DNA of 64,000 nucleotides from Nocardioides xinjiangensis (GTDB taxonomy: Bacteria; Actinomycetota; Actinomycetes; Propionibacteriales; Nocardioidaceae), in NCBI RefSeq assembly GCF_017916455.1, contig NZ_JAFMSY010000001.1:1161977-1225976 (forward strand), in the 5' to 3' direction. The notes beneath the pieces are model-generated. The model had not been told where the DNA came from. It did no database searches and saw only the letters and a program-made list of their open reading frames with translations. A program made the translations under genes and the position numbers. Within the stretch, counting starts at the first letter, position 1. Every line of letters begins with the position of its first letter. Shown one piece after another: positions 60,786-64,000 of the stretch.

Positions 60786-61151
60786 TCAGCGCTGTAGTTC
60801 GCAGGCCGGCGTGCCACCCGGGAGGCGGGCCCGGTTGGCGGCCACCCAGTGGTACGCGCGACGGGCGAGCGGGTCGACCGGCCAGACCGTCATCAGACGG
60901 CCGACGAGCCGCCAGGGCGCCGGGCCGGTGCGGAGTATCGCCGCGAAGGCACGGTGGCCGTAGTCCACCCGGCCGTCGGGATGGACGTACGGCATCTCGA
61001 CCACGGCTCGCTCGGGGTCGACCCCCAGCGCAGCGAGGTCCGCGGCCTGGACGGTGGAGCTGTCGACGTCGACGCCGAGTCGCGGGACCAGCCGCGCGGT
61101 GCGCATGCAGAAGCCGCAGTCGGCGTCGTTGAGCATGAGTCCCCGGGCCAT
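60786..61151 (-). CDS. DUF393 (DCC1-like) thiol oxidoreductase family protein
   Basis: A 121-residue protein of the DCC1/DUF393 family, recognised by the N-terminal LMLNDADCGFCMRTARLV with a redox-type Cys-x2-Cys (about residues 12-15) and the DYGHRAFAAILRTG segment. Proteins of this family look like truncated thioredoxin-fold oxidoreductases; the partner is unknown. TAGCGT 7 nt before ATG 61151 supports the start and a leaderless transcript. Confidence 0.85.
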   Translation of the reverse strand: MARGLMLNDADCGFCMRTARLVPRLGVDVDSSTVQAADLAALGVDPERAVVEMPYVHPDGRVDYGHRAFAAILRTGPAPWRLVGRLMTVWPVDPLARRAYHWVAANRARLPGGTPACELQR

Positions 61152-61196
61152 GGTCACCACGCTACGCCGCCGCGCTGCGCCTCGTCGCCGGCACCG

Positions 61197-61691
61197 TCAG
61201 ATCCGGCGACCGAAGGTACGGCTCAGCGGGGCGTCGGCGTAGAAGCCGAAGGCGGGCACCGGCTCGTAGCCGGACGAGAGGTAGAGCGCGATGGCCTCGG
61301 GCTGCTTGGTGCCCGTCTCGAGGACGAGCGCCTCGATCCCGGCGGCGGCAGCGGTCGCCTCGAGGTGGGCCAGCATCCGCCGCGCGAGGCCGCGCCGCTG
61401 CGCGGCGGGCACGACGTACATCCGCTTGACCTCGGCGGTGACCTCCGCTCCCAGCGCCCGGACCGGGCTGCGCCGCCAGGCACCGGTGGCGACGGGCGCG
61501 CCGTCGAGGTAGCCGACGAAGAACTGGCCGACCGGGTCCTCGAAGTCCGCCGGGTCGACCGGCGACTCGTCGCGGCCGCCGTAGCGGGCGACGTACTCCT
61601 CCTGCACGGCCTCGACCAGCAGCTGCGCGTCGGGATGGGTGATCGGCAGCCGTTCGATCCGGAGGTCGGCTGCGACCCTGGCGTTGCTCAT
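61197..61691 (-). CDS. GNAT-family N-acetyltransferase
   Basis: A 164-residue GNAT protein. It has an N-terminal IERLPITHPDAQLLVEAVQE, the strand VGYLDGAPVATGAWR, then VKRMYVVPAAQRRGLARRML (the acetyl-CoA loop QRRGLA) and the GIEALVLETGTKQPEAIALY helix-strand. GAAGGATGAG gives a ribosome-binding site close to ATG 61691. Substrate unknown; it is divergent from serC with a 101-bp gap. Confidence 0.9.
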   Translation of the reverse strand: MSNARVAADLRIERLPITHPDAQLLVEAVQEEYVARYGGRDESPVDPADFEDPVGQFFVGYLDGAPVATGAWRRSPVRALGAEVTAEVKRMYVVPAAQRRGLARRMLAHLEATAAAAGIEALVLETGTKQPEAIALYLSSGYEPVPAFGFYADAPLSRTFGRRI

Positions 61692-61783
61692 CCTTCGTCC
61701 CCCTCGGACAGCGGGCTCCTGCGGGTGCCACAATAGGGACCGCTGACAGCGTCGTCAGGACCACCCTTCCGCACCCCACGTGA

Positions 61784-62926
<1,143 letters not shown>

Positions 62927-62953
62927 CCGCCCGCGACGCCGAGCGGGTCGTGC

Positions 62954-63949
62954 TCAGGCCGCGAGGAGCTTGAGCACGGCTCGCTCGAGGGCCGCCTGCC
63001 GCGCGTCGGCGGACTCGTACGACGTCCTGACCTTGATCGTCCGGCCGCGCTCGTAGGCCTCCACGACCCGCGGGTCGACGTACGACGACCGGGCCAGGGT
63101 CGGCGTGTTGCCGAGGAACTCCGAGACCTCCTTCATCGCCCCCGAGACGGCGCGCTTGCGCGAGGCCTTGGTCGTGCCCGGCTCGGAGGTCTCGGCTAGG
63201 GCCGCCGCGGCGATGACGGTGGCGTGCCACGTGCGGAAGTCCTTGGCCGTCGCCTCGATGCCGAAGCAGCTGCGGATGTAGTCGTTGACCTCGGCGGCCG
63301 AGAGGTCACGCCAGGTCTTGCCGTCCTTCCAGGCCAGCAGCTCGTCGCCGCCCCCGCGACGGCGCCGCATGACGTCGAGCGACTCCACGGCGGCGGGGTC
63401 GTCGATGTCGATGCAGTGCTCGACGCCCGACTTGCCGACGAAGCAGAACCGCATGCCGCCGCGGTGGCGCGAGACGTGCTCCTTGCGCAGCGTGGTGAGG
63501 CCGAACGACCCGTTGGTGTCGGTGTAGACGTCGTTGCCGATGCGGAAGTAGCCCAGGTCGAGGAGACGGACCGCCACCGCGCAGGCGCGCTCCTTGGACA
63601 TGCCTTCGGCGCCGATGTCGGCCAGCACCCGCTCGCGAGCCTTGGACAGCGCCTTGCCGAAGCCGAGGATCCGGTCGAACTTGGCCGCGTCGCGGCTGCT
63701 GCGCCACTGCGGGTGGTAGAGGTACTGGCGCCGACCGGCGTCGTCGGTGCCGACCGCCTGCAGGTGGCCGTTGGGGTACGGCGTGATCCAGACGTCCTTC
63801 CACGCCGGCGGGATGACCAGGTCCTTGCAGCGCTGCACCTCCTCGGCACCGAGGCGCTGGCCGTGCTCGTCGAGGTAGACGAAGCCCTTGCCGGACCGGC
63901 GGCGGGTCCAGCCGGGCTGGTCGGGGAACGTACGCCTCAGTCGCGGCAT
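62954..63949 (-). CDS. type IB DNA topoisomerase
   Basis: A 331-residue poxvirus-like topoisomerase IB, which relaxes supercoils through a 3'-phosphotyrosine intermediate. Visible are GKGFVYLDEHGQRL, WKDVWITPYPNGHLQAVGTD, KFDRILGFGKAL, the RIGNDVYTDTNGSFGLTTLR active-site Arg/Lys region, RTWHATVIAA, and the nucleophile Tyr290 in LARSSYVDPRVV. TAGGTT 6 nt before ATG 63949 marks a leaderless start. Such enzymes are sporadic in bacteria; codon use matches the neighbours. Confidence 0.94.
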   Translation of the reverse strand: MPRLRRTFPDQPGWTRRRSGKGFVYLDEHGQRLGAEEVQRCKDLVIPPAWKDVWITPYPNGHLQAVGTDDAGRRQYLYHPQWRSSRDAAKFDRILGFGKALSKARERVLADIGAEGMSKERACAVAVRLLDLGYFRIGNDVYTDTNGSFGLTTLRKEHVSRHRGGMRFCFVGKSGVEHCIDIDDPAAVESLDVMRRRRGGGDELLAWKDGKTWRDLSAAEVNDYIRSCFGIEATAKDFRTWHATVIAAAALAETSEPGTTKASRKRAVSGAMKEVSEFLGNTPTLARSSYVDPRVVEAYERGRTIKVRTSYESADARQAALERAVLKLLAA

Positions 63950-64000
63950 GCGGCGAACCTAGCGAACGCTTCACAGGTGTCCGGCCACCCGCAGGGATGG

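Overview
The window is very GC-rich (roughly 72-75% by eye). It is densely packed with genes joined by 4-bp ATGA/GTGA overlaps, and many genes have a TANNNT -10 box 6-8 nt upstream of the start codon, as in leaderless transcripts. Gene content (RpfB, Pmt, DtxR/IdeR, the galU-moeA-rimJ-membrane protein block, TamR/Tam, DUF3263, DUF2277, GluABCD) points to an actinobacterium, most likely Nocardioides or a close relative in Propionibacteriales. The genus is inferred from gene order and codon bias, not from a database search. No prophage, insertion sequence or CRISPR array was seen.

Layout. Positions 1-1000 hold the tail of an MT0933-like small protein, a NUDIX hydrolase and an acidic protein. 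Positions 1026-14530 are a carbohydrate-catabolism region: a LacI regulator with glycerate kinase, divergent from a ten-gene run made of a branched-chain-amino-acid-type (HAAT) ABC importer, a Gfo/Idh/MocA dehydrogenase, a DUF993 aldolase-like protein, a xylose-isomerase-like enzyme, a secreted DUF1080-like protein and a secreted sugar dehydrogenase with a C-terminal LamG-like domain. Tandem 12-bp operators sit on the promoter. Positions 14679-21679 hold miaB, a secreted GH16 glycosidase, a 2H phosphoesterase and a gluABCD-type glutamate importer. Positions 21714-31000 hold a DUF4442 protein, a VOC protein, tam/tamR with paired operators, an ABC-F ATPase, ispE, ksgA, rpfB, tatD and rsmI. Positions 31078-35117 hold pmt, small unknown genes, DUF3263, a broken GAF gene and tRNA-Ala. 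Positions 35182-41052 hold the galU-moeA(glp)-moaC-mog-rimJ-glpR operon and a divergent 5-formyl-THF cyclo-ligase. Positions 41074-48255 hold a penicillin acylase-family hydrolase, FmdB, a SAF protein, mscL, a repeat block, an LCP ligase, a DUF4396 protein behind a CsoR-like box, and tRNA-Arg(CCT). Positions 48271-64000 hold a CHRD-like secreted protein, a saccharopine dehydrogenase-like reductase, a beta-propeller protein, DUF2277, a sirtuin, an IdeR-type repressor, a thioesterase-like protein, GH13, MarR+MFS, pdxH, a secreted VldE-like protein, DUF393, GNAT, serC and topoisomerase IB.

Apart from housekeeping genes, two things stand out. The first is the sugar cluster: two secreted proteins and a HAAT importer, normally used for amino acids, combined with an oxidise-isomerise-aldolase set and glycerate kinase. 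This suggests a pathway for an oxidised sugar or sugar derivative that ends in glycerate. The second is a set of at least four dispersed or local repeat families: a 44-bp imperfect palindrome (one copy inside the ABC-F coding sequence), a multi-hairpin element of about 80 bp in three copies, a GGATCC-centred bidirectional hairpin in two copies, and a nested tandem palindrome block at 45.3-45.7 kb. Nearly all lie between genes, often convergent ones.
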